Positions 12,328 through 24,257 of a stretch of 64,000 nt of DNA are shown here, piece by piece. The translations under genes and the position numbers were made by a program. The notes beneath the pieces were generated by a model. The model had not been told where the DNA came from and made no database searches. It worked only from the letters and a program-made list of their open reading frames with translations. The DNA is taken from the NCBI GenBank assembly GCA_963971285.1, contig OZ020244.1, forward strand, positions 13,516,001-13,580,000, read 5' to 3'. The stretch's first letter is position 1; each line of letters opens with the position of its first letter. This stretch comes from Astropecten irregularis (taxonomy: Eukaryota; Echinodermata; Asteroidea; Paxillosida; Astropectinidae).

Positions 12328-14378
12328 GATGTGGCATCTATTCTCTCCACCTGTCCGAAGGGACCCGAAACCCTACGACGCATCATGCAGGATAAAATAG
12401 CTACAAAGAAGGACCGAAGAATCATTGTGCAAGCACTCGTTGCCCACTTGGTGGCTGAGTATGGATCAATATTTTTGAGACATTTTTGGCTAAATTGAAC
12501 ACTCGCTCAAGAGAGAGAGAGGACGCCGCACTTGAACAATTTTTTTTAGTTCTGCACCACCACTCCTGAGATGATGTGAAACTGAAACACTTCAAGACTT
12601 TCTACAATAACTTTTTATTCAGTTTGCAAATTTTCTGTATGTTTGCAAAACCAAGAAACTAAATTCAAATATAAATATGCAAAAATGGTGAGAATGAAGT
12701 ATGAATAGTTGCTTTTTTTCTTCTAAATTTGAGTTCCATGACTTGTTGCCGAATATTTAATTTAAATATTTTTTCTCTCAAGCACCAACTACCCCACATG
12801 CAGCAATTGCTGCATGCAAGGAGATTATTGCTTAAGAAGCAATACAACATTGGACTGATTGATGAATTCCAATTTCTTCGAGACCCGAAAGGAATTACAG
12901 GCTATGTAAGTTATACTTTTTTATGGATATGATAATAATGATTTTAAAAATCACTCACAAAAATAAAAACTTAATTTGCCCTGATCAATTTTCAAATCAC
13001 ATGCTTTGAGTAAAAATAAAAAGCAGACCGGAACCATAATATTTTGGGTAACTGTTAAGATAACACCATTTTTCAGGAAATGGCAGTTGGATAAGAGGAC
13101 TGATCTAGCCACTGTGCACTTAACAGTACTCCCCAGGGAGTTGAGATGGTTTCAGAAATGTTGATGTTGATGTAAGAGTTAAGACCAGTGTTAATGGTAA
13201 TACAGTACTTTGATCTGCTTTTAAGGGTGCCTCTAATAATATACTTGTTATTATTAAGTTTGCTTTTCATTTCATACGCAGGAGGCATGGTACATAGCTG
13301 GGCGCAAGCATCGGCCAGCTAGTGGTTATTTGGAGGATCGCATCAGATACTTGAGGAAGTCCTTGCCTGAATCTTCGGGAAAGCAGTGCAGGAACCAGAA
13401 GACAAGTGGTGGAGCATTAGCAGCAAAGCCAGGAGAGAGACTCATGCTGGAATTAAGTAAACTCAAAATTGCTTTACCTGAACAAACACTGCAATGAAGC
13501 AAAATACACTTAAGAGTGTAGAAGCAGCGCCTTGCAGGGCTTAAAAGTTCTACTGATTTAAAGCTGCAAATCTTTTCCCCAGGATTTTTTTTTTACCATT
13601 TTTCATGGACATTTCTTACAGTGAATGCGGCCATTATGCAGTTGCATTTGAGAAATAAGCATCTTTTACTGCATACTGCAACCATAAAAAAGAAGCATTT
13701 TTTTTTTAGCTGCAACTTGTTGTTTTCCTGTTGTTAAAGGTAGTATCATACTTTGGTAAGAAACAAAAACAGAAATGTTCACAGATTTACGTATAACTTA
13801 CAGGGTATGAAAATGGTGCTGGTAGAAACATACCGGTACAATTTTTTCCGCCTGAAATGGTGTTTTTATCCAGAAATTTGTAAAACAACGACCGAAAATC
13901 TGTTTGATCTTTTAAAAGATCAAAAATAAAGTTAAGAGAAAAAACTTAAGAAATACTGTTGGTGTTTTTCACTGTTTTCTTTAAACGTGGGCACCGTATG
14001 GGACTGAAATTTTCACAGATAACTGTTACTGTATCTTCCTTGATATTTCTGCCCATGAATCTGTATTTCTTTGATAAAAACCAAAGTATGATACTACCTA
14101 ATACATTATATTAATGCCACATTTTAATTATCAGTGATTTTCTTCACATCATTCTCCTCTTAATCTGTTTTCCAGCTACAACCTTGACTGAAGAGGAGGA
14201 ACAAGAGATGGTTTGCTGGCTCAAGCACAACACAGCTCCTGCCACTAAGGTGGAGGAATTCATGAAGAAAACAATTTCAGGCAGACATAAGTGGATTAAA
14301 AATTCACCAGAGGAGGGGCACTCACCAAGTGTGTCTATGATACTTGACAAGTATCCTAGACTTCTTGATACTGGAATG
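12328..14378 (+). CDS. Exons of a SAMD3-like gene (partial)
   Basis: Three exons join without a frame break: 12783-12905 (phase 0 to 0), 13282-13456 and 14176-14378. Across the first junction the reading is GITGY then EAWYIAGRKHRPASG; across the second it leads to LTEEEEQEMVCWLKHN and ILDKYPRLLDTGM. An earlier exon starts at 12328 (GPETLRRIMQDKIATKKDRR...), but its donor is unclear. The text resembles predicted sterile-alpha-motif-domain-containing-3-like proteins, from memory. No start or stop was found. The last donor (GTGAGG at 14379) faces the Helitron-like element, which may have landed in the following intron. An MITE sits between the last two exons. Confidence 0.6.
13738..14099. mobile_element. 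MITE with 20-bp perfect terminal inverted repeats
   Basis: AGGTAGTATCATACTTTGGT at 13738-13757 is the exact reverse complement of 14080-14099. The 362-bp element has no coding capacity. A target duplication is not clear (TTAA on the left, AATA on the right). It lies in an intron of the SAMD3-like gene. Confidence 0.85.
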
Positions 14379-14447
14379 GTGAGGAATATACAACATAATA
14401 CCTTCAATTAAACAATTATTGCTAGATGTTATTGCTAGATGTTTTTT

Positions 14448-14474
14448 AGGTGTTCGGGTTCAAGCCGAACACCT
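14448..14474 (-). terminator. 3'-terminal hairpin of the Helitron-like element
   Basis: AGGTGTTCGG and CCGAACACCT form a 10-bp stem with a 7-nt loop. On the minus strand it is preceded by TCGAACAATAACAATA and followed by TAAAAAACATCTAG. The same layout (TCGAAC...ACAATA, hairpin, TAAT) recurs at 24052-24102. This is a transposon end, not a proven transcription terminator. Confidence 0.65.
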
Positions 14475-15539
14475 ATTGTTATTGTTCGATTTTTTTTTTT
14501 GGCCTCATTACCTTTCTCCATTAACACTCTAACTGGATTGTTTCCTTCACAAGGTGCAACACAAAATATATCTTCAAAGTATTGATCAAGCACTTCTTGT
14601 CCAATATCTATAGGCTGTAAGCATGTATCAAGTGGAATGCCACACAAACGATCCTCATCTGATTCTTCATCACTTACACTGGCTTCATCAGATTCATGTA
14701 CCATTTCATCTTCATGTTTCTCATCATTCACATCATGTAACAGGGGATCATTCCAATCACAGTTGATTTCAATATATTTATACCATACATTGTTTTCCTT
14801 AAGATATCTTAATGCAGTTTCCACATGTTCCCTAGTCATAAATTGATATTGATAATATCCTTTATAAGATAATTTTCTCTTTAACTTGATTCTAATCAAT
14901 TGATTCTCATTCCCACATCTTGGTAATGCACTGACTGTTTCTACAATGTTAGATGGTACACATACAACTGGTCCGTGGACTCCATTTTGACCTCCCTTTG
15001 GCAGTGCTATAAGTTTCATAAACGGTACATTAATTGCAATGAGATGTTCCTCTAATATATTCAAACAATCCAATTCTTGTGGAATGTCTATCAATTCCAA
15101 ATTATTTGTACATGCTTCTACTGGTACTTTCTTCTGCAGTAATGTTCTATGACATGTGTAACATATCCATAATCTAGACCTGCTTGATTTTGACACAAGA
15201 CATTCATTTCCACAGTCTTTTGTACATATGCAATTATGTAAATATTTGTCAGATATGCAACTAATATTACTGTATTTGTCTTTGTTGCATCTAATAACTT
15301 GTTTTTTAAACAAAAGTTTACAACAAACTGCACAAACATACTCAGGTCCTGTTGACACTGATTTCTTCCAATTTTGGATAACATTCCTGATCTTCCTTGC
15401 TTGTTGAGTTTTTATACGTCTTTGTCTTAAAACACTCTGCTTTGTTTTCTTACGATAATGTGCATCATGACGATATTTGCATTTGAGATTTTTTATCAAA
15501 TTTGCTTTGTACACATGATTACTCCAATACTTTTTCTTT

Positions 15540-15990
15540 ATGGAATTAATAAGAGCATTTCTGTATAATCGATTACTGTGATACTTATTTTTGGCACTAT
15601 TTTTTTTGTTCTGCCTATATACTGCATCTTCATAATACCTGGATTTTGTACTATTAATCTTTTCTTGTCTATGGGCACTATTCCCATGATATTTGTTTTT
15701 CTCTCTATATATCTTACTTTGTCTGTGTACACAATCTTTGTGATACTTGTTTTTTTCACTATTGATCTTTCTGAATCTGTATACACTATCTTTGTGATAC
15801 TTGTTTTTTTCACTATTGATCTTTCTGAATCTGTATACACTATCTTTGTGATACTTGTTTTTTTTCACTATTGATCTTTCTGAATCTGTATACACTATCT
15901 TTGTGATACTTGTTTTTTTCACTATTGATCTTTCTGAATCTGTATACACTATCTTTGTGATATTTAGCTTTTTCACTATAAACCTTTCTT
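15540..15990 (-). repeat. 54-bp coding tandem repeat (18 residues, KYHKDSVYRFRKINSEKN type)
   Basis: Near-identical 54-bp units lie at about 15740-15960, with more diverged ones to 15540. The unit contains a T7 run (A7 in the coding sense). One copy has T8 and so shifts the frame. Confidence 0.9.
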
Positions 15991-17857
15991 TTTCTGTGAA
16001 CAATATCTTCATTATACTTCTTCTTTAATAATTCCTTTTTCTTGCCACAAGTTTCTGCATATTTTTTCTTCTCATATTCAAGTTTATTTTCTCTGAATTC
16101 TTTACAATTGTAGTATTTCTGTCTTTTTGCAAAAGTTTGTTTTTCCTTGTACGTACTATTTTCTTCTAAAAACATTGCATTTCTTTTTGTATCACGCCTT
16201 TCTCTTGCTCTATCTCTGTTTAATTTCCGTTTCAATGCCACATTTACACGAGTACGTCTCTTTCGCTTTACCTGAGAATGCTTTGGCTTATCTTCCTTTC
16301 TATCATCACATTGACTTACATTAACATTACTGACTGGGTCTCTAGTACAGGTACTTTCAGACATCAAATCTCTGTTACAGTAGTTTTCATTACTGTCAGC
16401 ATGATTACTTGGAACAAGTTCATGAACATTCATGACTAAATCATAATGAACTTCATTTCTATGATACAAATAAATTCCACAATCTAATAATCTGTCAGTG
16501 TTGGTGAATGACCATGAAAACACATACCACCTACTTGCATCACTATATGTATATATATCAACACCCAACATGTCAGCCATTGCTATGATTTCTACCTCTG
16601 TTGCCCACGTACCATTATGAAACAATATCTGCCTAACCACATAATCTTGCACTGTAGAAAAGCCTTCTCTTAAAAAACAGTTAAATTTATCAGCATTTTT
16701 CAACAAGTGATTTATAACTGTTGTTCTGACATGCATATGATTTTCTTCAGTTCCAGATATAGCACATGAAATAGCTCTGAAGAAACAGTTGCCATCACCT
16801 TTAATCCTCTTTATTCTGTCCGGACTGCCCATGTTTTCACATAATCTAGCACTCTCATCAACATCTAGAGATACCCTTCTCAATCCAAATTTCTGACACA
16901 ATTGGTTTTTACTTTCATTACTTAGCAACATAAATCTTAATTGTGCAGGTTCTACAACACCCACTATTTCTACATCATCACCACTCTTGCAACTGCTTAT
17001 GAAATGCGCATCATCATTTTCCTTCACTTCATTTGATTTTGATATCTCATGTAAACATACAGATTCTTTATCTTGAACATCACACTGGGTGCAAACAATT
17101 TCACTATTGTCTTTACAAATATTCTGCTCATTATTAATCTGAACACTGACTCCTGTAATTTCAAACTGCTCGGATTCAGACACATTCATAGAATTTCCAA
17201 GTTCAATACAATAACTGTACACACCTTGCCATGAAGCAACACGTTTCAACAAACTTCTACCGTTACAGTCTAGTCTGCCATTATGATTTCTAGAATGTGA
17301 ATCAAAAATATAATACAATCCATCTTGAGCAATAACTGAAAATGTGTTCATATGGAAACAGATAAAACATGCTGTATACTTGTGAAGTGTCTGCTGCAGA
17401 GCATTCTTCAATGAAATCATATTGAATTCTGACAGATTTGTATTTTCTCCAAAAGTACCAGACACAGCTTCATGGAATAGAACACAGAAATGCCGACTGA
17501 AAACATCTATTTCCTCTGGCAACTCACTGATCAACAAATAGTCATTCTCTACTGTAGAACTATGAGATAAAAAACCATACAATTCATTTCCAGTATTTAA
17601 GACAAAGTCCATTTCATTAGAGCACCATCTGTCTAACTTCTTAATTCTGCTATACAGTATAGCACACAGACTATTAGCAACACACTGTTTACCAGTATTA
17701 TTTCCAAATCTAAAATCACCTTGATGGAAACTACCCTGTACAATCATATTATCTGATGCACTTACAACTCCACTATTTCCACTGTCTTCATATGTATCAC
17801 TTTGCATGTTTTGGGGCTTCTTTATGTCCTGCTGTATGTTAATATATTTGGTGCTAT

Positions 17858-18165
17858 TCATACTGTCATTACTTGTGACCTTTGGCATCTTCACATCTCC
17901 ATTCTTGTTACTATGGGGTGACACTGATCTCTTTCTACTTCTCAGAGCATACTTGGTATTTTGCTTCACTCTACATGATTCACCCTGATCACTCTTTGAA
18001 CATTGTCTATTCACACTGTCATTACTTGTGATCTTTGGCATCTTCTCATCTCCATTCTTGTTACTATTGGGTGACACTGATCTCTTTCTACTTCTCAGAG
18101 CATACTTGGTATTTTGCTTCATTCTACATGATTCACCCTGATCACTCTTTGAACATTGTTTTGAT
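17858..18165 (-). repeat. 153-bp duplicated coding segment
   Basis: Two copies, 153 bp apart, encode a 51-residue block containing KQNTKYALRSRKRSVSP. It lies between the PHD-like finger and the C76-like domain. Confidence 0.9.
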
Positions 18166-19390
18166 TTCCCATGACTTCTGCAAGTTTTACCATCATTAAA
18201 TTTCTCATTACCATCCATCAAAGATACACCCTCAGCATCTTGTTTGCCTTTATCAGATTCTAATTTCTTTCTATTCCTCAATGTATATCCTCCTGATTGC
18301 TCTGGTACTGTTTGTTTTTTGTTACCACATGCATATATACCTTCAACATTTCTGTTCATTGCCTGACTGTCAAAATTCTCTTCCGTTTGTTCGTCAACAT
18401 CCTCTTCAGAACTAGTCAACATCACATCAAATACAGTCAAATCTGCAGAAATATCAGAACAGTCATATAAATATTTACAGTAGTTACTCCCTCGACATTT
18501 GCAACATATCCATACAATTGACTTGCTTAGCAATACATTATTTCCAATACAATTTGTAACTCCCATGCACTCAACATGATACCAAAAACCACAATAACAC
18601 TGTACTTTAACATCCTGTGCCTTGATTATCTCATCACAAATCCAACACTGTCCATCTACATTGGTATTACTATTTCTGTATTCAGTATCAACTTTCTTTC
18701 CAACACATATTTTACTTCTTTCATCATGCTCTTTCATCTGTTTTGTCCTCTTATCTGAAACCTGTTTGCTGTTACACATCTTATGAATACACCTCCTCTG
18801 TCTCTTTCCCCTTTTATTTGTCTCATTTTGCAAGCCCTTCATCTTCTTCAAAACTGTACTTATATTTCCATTTGTATGCTTCCAGATCTGTGTCTGTTCA
18901 TCTTTATATGCCTTTCTATCCTTCTTGGTCATGCGACTCTCTATTACCATTCCTCCTTTCCTGATATTGTGAGTTTGCCTGAATACCTGTTTTCTCACTT
19001 TCTTCTTGTACCGTCTTCATGGCCTCTTTCTACCTTTCCGTTCATATATCTCTTCAACACAATTCAAAACACGCCCCCCACCACTATGTTTTGTCCAACC
19101 ATACTTTTTCAGCCATTGCACACCATGCAAATTACTAGAACGTGACAATCGTTTCTTCCTTTCTTGTCTCAGTTTACTCACTTTGTTTTGTTTGTCCTGC
19201 TGTATCTTCCTCTCATATTCTTTCTGTAGTTTCATCAACTGCGTCTTCTTAGGTCTCACAATCTGTGAATAGTAGCACATCATCATTCTACTGTCATCAA
19301 CAGTTTCCCTTGCTTTAGTATCTCTTCTTAGTGTTTTAAAATGACATTTTCTCAAGATTTGCTCAGATTCCTGTGTTTCAGTTTGGTTCT

Positions 19391-19735
19391 GATAAACCTG
19401 GTTCTCTCCAGGCACTTGGTTCTTTCCAGGATTTGTTCTCTTTGTTCTGATAACCTGGTTCTCTCCAGGCACCTGGTTCTTTCCAGGATTTGTTCTCTTT
19501 GTTCTGATAACCTGGTTCTCTCCAGGCACCTGGTTCTTTCCAGGATTTGTTCTCTTTGTTCTGATAACCTGGTTCTCTCCAGGCACCTGGTTCTTTCCAG
19601 GATTTGTTCTGTTAGTTCTGATAACCTGGTTCTCTCCAGGTACCTGGTTCTTTCCAGGATTTGTTCTCTTTGTTCTGATAACCTGGTTCTCTCCAAGTAC
19701 CTGGTTCTTTCCAGGATTTGTTCTGATGTTCATGG
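19391..19735 (-). repeat. 57-bp tandem repeat, six copies
   Basis: Each unit contains CCTGGTTCTCTCCAGG followed by a second CCTGGTTCTTTCCAGG palindrome. The unit length is a multiple of three, so both strands stay open. The minus-strand reading (19 residues) agrees in direction with the Helitron-like gene; the plus reading is probably incidental. Confidence 0.9.
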
Positions 19736-20206
19736 TTCTCAAGATCAGCTCCTGGGCCCGGCCAGGAACCTGCCACATCGCTGGAAATCGTCTAGGGCGC
19801 ATGCTGAAGTGACCTCTACTTGGAGGATGCAATCTGTAAATACATGTAGAATAATTCATTTTATCATATTAATGATCAAATGCTTTATACTCAGCAATGG
19901 TCTGGTTCATTACCTCCTTGCAGAAGCTCCGCTTAATCCATGTTGCAAGGCAGAAATCAGTTAGAACCATGTTTTGAGTAATCTGTATTGAAAGTACGCT
20001 GTGCAGGCATTAGGCCACGTACGTGCGTTAATAGTCGGGTATGCATCTAACTGTACACATCATTAATTTGTACAGTTACACAACGCGCTGTTTTATGCGC
20101 TGTGAATGTGTATTCGGCAGCGTGCTGTTTCAGACTGTTGGGTTTTTCCAACTTGAAGCTATTTATATGATTCTGGGGGATCCTGGGATCGGGGCCAACA
20201 ACCAAT

Positions 20207-20310
20207 CAGTGCGTTGGAACAAGCAAGGCGCGGGATTGGTCAATGGTGGGAAAGTTTCAGCCAATCAGAGGCACCTTGGTTGCCTATTGGCAGAGTTTTG
20301 GCGCCTTGGT
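20207..20310. promoter_or_regulatory. Promoter-like cluster: four CCAAT boxes and an E2F-type site
   Basis: CCAAT or ATTGG occurs at 20212-20216, 20235-20239, 20261-20265 and 20286-20290. TTTTGGCGCC, an E2F-like site, is at 20296-20305. The cluster is about 350-450 bp upstream of the minus-strand Helitron-like gene, which it may drive. No TATA box was assigned. Orientation and target are inference. Confidence 0.5.
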
Positions 20311-20525
20311 TAATTTTTTGGTCACTTTGTCACAGCTTTTCTTTGAAGCCATTTCGCTTCACCCGCCACCTCCCCTTGAGCTCCACCATAATTGGGGCAG
20401 AATAACTATTCACATCTGAATTGCATTTTTGGACAGAAAATCGCAGGAAAATTCCTAAGGTACTTACATTTTATAGGTGGCCTCCATTAGTAAGAGCATG
20501 GGATTTGTATTTTATTTGACAATAG

Positions 20526-20870
20526 TGCCCTTCGGTTCCGGTCGGGCTATGTAACATGTCCCCTTAGTTTTCCAACTTGGGGAATTTTCAATGTTTTGTA
20601 AAAGAGGATAATCTTCCCCAATACTTTTACAATTGTAATGAATTAATTATGGTGCCCTTCGGTGTCGTTGGGGCCAATTGCACCCCTCGTTTTCCAACTT
20701 GGGGAATCATTTTGTGTGTAGGACTTACTTTAATTTTTTGGTGCCCTTCGGTTTCGTTGGGGCCAATTGCACCCCTCGTTTTCCAACTTGGGGAATCATT
20801 TTGTGTGTAGGCCTTATTTAAACTATTTTGGTGCCCTTCGGTTTCGTTGGGGCCAATCTTTTATAAGGTG
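20526..20870. repeat. About 90-bp tandem repeat
   Basis: TGCCCTTCGG starts at 20526, 20653, 20742 and 20832, giving a diverged first unit, two good 89-90 bp units and a partial one. Each has GTTGGGGCCAATTGCACCCC and TTTTCCAACTTGGGGAAT. No coding role seen. Confidence 0.85.
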
Positions 20871-21540
20871 ATAGGAAGGCAAGGTGTGTTACTTGTGTTG
20901 TTTGTGGAGGTCCGGCTGTTAACACGGCCATGTGAGGTGAATTTGGTTGGTAAGGACTGGTAGTCCTATTTGGTGTGGCCACAAGTGGGTATGGACGATG
21001 GCGTTCATAAATCTGTTTTAATGGACATGGTGTGGTAGTCCATTAATTAAATGTTATGTCCTGTTTGTCTGTATAGCCGGTTTGCCCTGTGTTCGGTATC
21101 CGGCTCCTTGCCATTTCATTCTAGGAAAATTTGAATAATGTGTAATTAATGTACATAACTTTCTGTTCATATGTTTTTTCTTTTGCATTTTTAATAAGTG
21201 CATAATAAATGCAGTTTCAAGCTGTGGCATGAATTCAAGAATGGTGTCAGTCCCCACTTTGTTGTCTGAGTATAATATGATATGACATTATATTACAAAT
21301 TCCAGTAGGCCTACTTGCACAACCAGCCTATTTATTGTACACCAATACAGGCTACTTTGTCTCTCTTTTCATTTGGGAAATGAAACAGTGGGCTACATCA
21401 TTAATAAGTTATACATGTACACTATCATCTACTAAAGTTACAAAGCCATTCATCACAAAATGAAGCTTTCCACATTAAAAGTTACAACCTATTGTGATTC
21501 AAACAAACTCTCATTTTCCGTTTTGGGTTACATTTATTAT
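20871..21540. other. Non-coding spacer
   Basis: No gene, repeat or hairpin worth naming was seen. The first part continues the GT-rich sequence after the 90-bp repeats. Confidence 0.5.
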
Positions 21541-21546
21541 TTCAAG

Positions 21547-22428
21547 GGTTGATAAAAATCATAATTTAAAAAAAAAAAATCAAAAAAAATTGGATTTATT
21601 TGATTTAAATCAGATTTTTTTTATTTAAATCGATTTTTTTGATTTAAATTAAAATCTCAATTGTTTTTACGTAATAACATTATACTATCATAACATTTTG
21701 CTTAAAAAAACCCATAAATGATGCCAAATTCCATCTTCTGGTCGCTTTGGCATTGTTGTCATTAAAATGTAGCGAAAAAATCCAAAGCAACAAAAAACAG
21801 AAAATGTTACTGACTGTCACTACAGGCATACTCTATTGCTTCCTTGCTGATGGGATGTTTAAAGACCACATTGAAAGATGTTTCATGGCTTGTACATGTA
21901 CGTACATGTACATGTACCAGTGGTCCATTTGCATCTCGGTACATGTGTAATAGAGCTAATAATGGCAGTATTATTGTGCAAAGTCAAGATGTAGTGATGT
22001 ACACAAACAAAAGTTAATTCTTTGTAGTTGCAAAGATGTACGTATTATTTTACTGTGTAATTCTATTCATTGTATAGATACTTGTAAATTACAAGTAATG
22101 CTTTACATGTATACATTGTACTTTGCTTCAGGATACTGCCTCATTTTTCATACATGTGTGTACACGTGCATGCAGAAAAATTTCATTGTAAAAACACAAC
22201 AACAACTGTTTAAAGACACCCTGTTTAATAGTGGAAAAACTAAGCCAAAAGTTAATGCAAGTGTTCTTTCAGTGAGATATTCTGATTTTCGTTACAAAAA
22301 AATAATGAAATAATGAAAAAAATCATGATTGATTTTTATGAGCGATTTTTTTGATTTTTTTCCATTGATTTAAATCATGATTTAAATCAATGATTTAAAT
22401 AGAGTGATTTTAATCAAACAACTCTGAT
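21547..22428. mobile_element. DNA transposon/MITE with AAATCA-rich inverted ends
   Basis: The left end (GTTGATAAAAATCATAATTT, then GATTTAAATCAGATT) is matched in reverse at 22320-22428 (ATTTAAATCAATGATTTAAA, then GATTTTAATCAAACAACTC). The ends are simple and imperfect, so borders are approximate. The interior has TACATG repeats near 21895 and no convincing protein. Confidence 0.6.
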
Positions 22429-23637
22429 TATTTCTCAGGCATACTACATGAAACAGTAACAGTACATTAAAAGTAACTTTCAAAATAAGAACAGACTGAT
22501 GACACTTCTTGACAATAGGCTAAAAGCAACAAAATCAGTCAAAAGGCTATCCAAATTGACTATGATAATTTGTAAAAAAAAAAAATCCTTATTAAAGGCA
22601 GACAGCTGTTGTAAACAAAATCAACAACATTCTTGACAACAGCCCACAACAGACATAAAATACAAACAGGGTTATTTGAACTTTAACCTCAAATTATTTT
22701 ATCTCTATTTTGCATTCATTTCTACCATGTTTTTCAATCATTTCAATTCAACTATTTCCATATAAAGTGCTTTAGAGGCACCACTTTTTTTTGTAATATA
22801 AAATGAAAGCAACCTTGTATGATACAGAAGTAGATAATTAATAGTTACCCAAACTAATACTAAATATTTTTATTTATTTTAATTTTATGTTGAAAATTAA
22901 CATAATTGACTATGATAAAGTAGGGCCTAATGTAATTGTCTTTTTTTTTTATAGAAACAGTATTTAAACATGGAAGAAGGATACCTGCTTCTTCATGCTT
23001 TAACCCTAGAGAAATAATACACATCTCATTTCTTCTCTGGTTTAAGTTAATGTATTTGAAACAAATATGGAAAGAATTGCATTGACGTCCATCATTTGTG
23101 CATAAATAATTTAACTAACAGAGGGCATTATTTTGGAGAATAATCACCGACACTGCATTAATAACTATTAATGTAGGTATATATACCTGTAATACTCCTT
23201 GTTCAGAAATGCAAACAAAGTTATATACACCTGAAATTGAAATTAAAATAATTTGTATCCAAAATAATAAGTTAACTATTGGAGGATAATCTGTTAACGT
23301 AATGGTAATAAATGGCATTAGCAAATATATAAACCTTTTCACATAATGGCCATCATTGGAATTCTTTGACTATAGTTAGATTAAGTCAATCTGAAAACCA
23401 TTGTTAAAAATAAAAACTAGCCAAAGATTTGAGTAGTTACTGTCCGGAAAATGGGCAAGCATAAACATAGCAAGCTCAACTCAAACAAATTCTTCAGTTT
23501 CAATTACGGCCTAGAGCCACATACCTAGACATATTCCGCTGAAATGAGTACCTATGCAAATAAATATTACTTTATCATTTTCAACATAGGCCCCCCTATT
23601 CAATACTATTCTGCAGAGCATAATTCTTTCACATAAC
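22429..23637. other. AT-rich non-coding stretch
   Basis: Homopolymer runs near 22575 and 22940; no open frame resembling a protein and no clear repeat. Confidence 0.5.
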
Positions 23638-23645
23638 ACAATAAT

Positions 23646-23782
23646 GGGGTTCCTGAAGTTTAGTACACTCGGGTTAGCTAGTACCCAGCTTCTACTCACC
23701 TAACTTTTAGGTAAGTAGAAGCTGGGTACCAGTCTACCTGAGTGTATTAAACCTAGCCTGAGTGTACTAAACTTCAGGAACC
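23646..23782. mobile_element. Foldback MITE with 8-bp target duplication
   Basis: A 137-bp near-palindrome: GGTTCCTGAAGTTTAGTACA on the left is matched by TGTACTAAACTTCAGGAACC on the right, and the arms CCCAGCTTCTACTCACCTAA / TTAGGTAAGTAGAAGCTGGG meet around a short centre. ACAATAAT lies on both sides (23638-23645 and 23783-23790). Eight-bp duplications suit hAT-type elements. Confidence 0.85.
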
Positions 23783-24065
23783 ACAATAATTAGGCCTATG
23801 TTACGTGACAAGGCTTTGTATTCATGTTGTGGTACGCATACGCCGTACACAATTCCATCGTCACGGTGGTTCTGTCATGCATGGCACATGTATACATTTT
23901 TTTACATGTACAATAGCCATCCCCCATCATGTCCACATGGATTCAGGAATGAAATATGTCATATATTTACTAACTATACCTAACACAACAATACCATTTG
24001 TAATCTTAACTATTCAACAATGTCATTAAAGTATAATAATAGTGAAAAATTCGAACGAAAACAAT

Positions 24066-24098
24066 ACCTGTTCCGACATCGGAAATGTCGGAACAGGT
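24066..24098 (+). terminator. Helitron-like terminal hairpin
   Basis: ACCTGTTCCGACAT / ATGTCGGAACAGGT is a perfect 14-bp stem with a 5-nt loop. It follows TTCGAACGAAAACAATA and precedes TAATT, the same arrangement as at 14448-14474. The body of the element would lie to the left and is not recognisable. Confidence 0.55.
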
Positions 24099-24257
24099 AA
24101 TTACTAAATGTACCACTGGGAGGTGCAATTTTAAAACTTAAGCTTTAGCCAATAATTATAATCAAGCTACACACTTTAACATCATGTGTGCACTCACCTC
24201 ATCTCCTTCATCTCGGAAGAGCATGGGTACGTCACTTTCACCCTCTGTATGCTCATG

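Larger units (their letters stand above)
14435..19859 (-). pseudogene. Helitron-associated PHD / C76-like / OTU / DUF6570-like polyprotein, broken
   Basis: Segments, 5' to 3' on the minus strand. 19859-19017 has a 19-residue repeat (NPGKNQVPGENQVIRTK type), then basic sequence, then an in-frame TGA at 19017-19019. The same frame continues to 15840. There, about 18647-18494 is a PHD-like Cys/His finger (CWICDEIIKAQ...WICCKC). About 17738-17244 is a C76-like cysteine peptidase fold (GKQCVANSLCA and FDSHSRNHNG). About 16814-16434 is an OTU domain (GDGNCFFRAI, later NEVHYDLV). A single extra T at about 15857-15864 (8 instead of 7) shifts the frame. The remainder, to 14435, holds 18-residue KYHKD-type repeats, Cys motifs and a DUF6570-like domain (LIALPKGGQNGVHGPVV). 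The frame ends inside the terminal hairpin region. No Rep HUH motif or helicase is present. Confidence 0.75.
14440..19860 (-). mobile_element. Helitron-like element, coding region truncated
   Basis: A minus-strand coding region with Helitron-associated domains ends in a short hairpin at 14448-14474. The protein reads PHD finger, C76-like peptidase, OTU, a Lys/Tyr-rich repeat region, Cys-rich region and a DUF6570-like domain. It stops just where the Helitron Rep-like N-terminal domain would be expected. An A-rich tract (T10 on + at about 14491) joins it directly to the terminal hairpin. The 5' end (higher coordinates) is not defined and may extend past 20 kb. Confidence 0.65.

Noticed and set aside
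19341..19964. Plus-strand frame of 207 codons
   Set aside because: It is the antisense of the 57-bp repeats in the Helitron-like gene.
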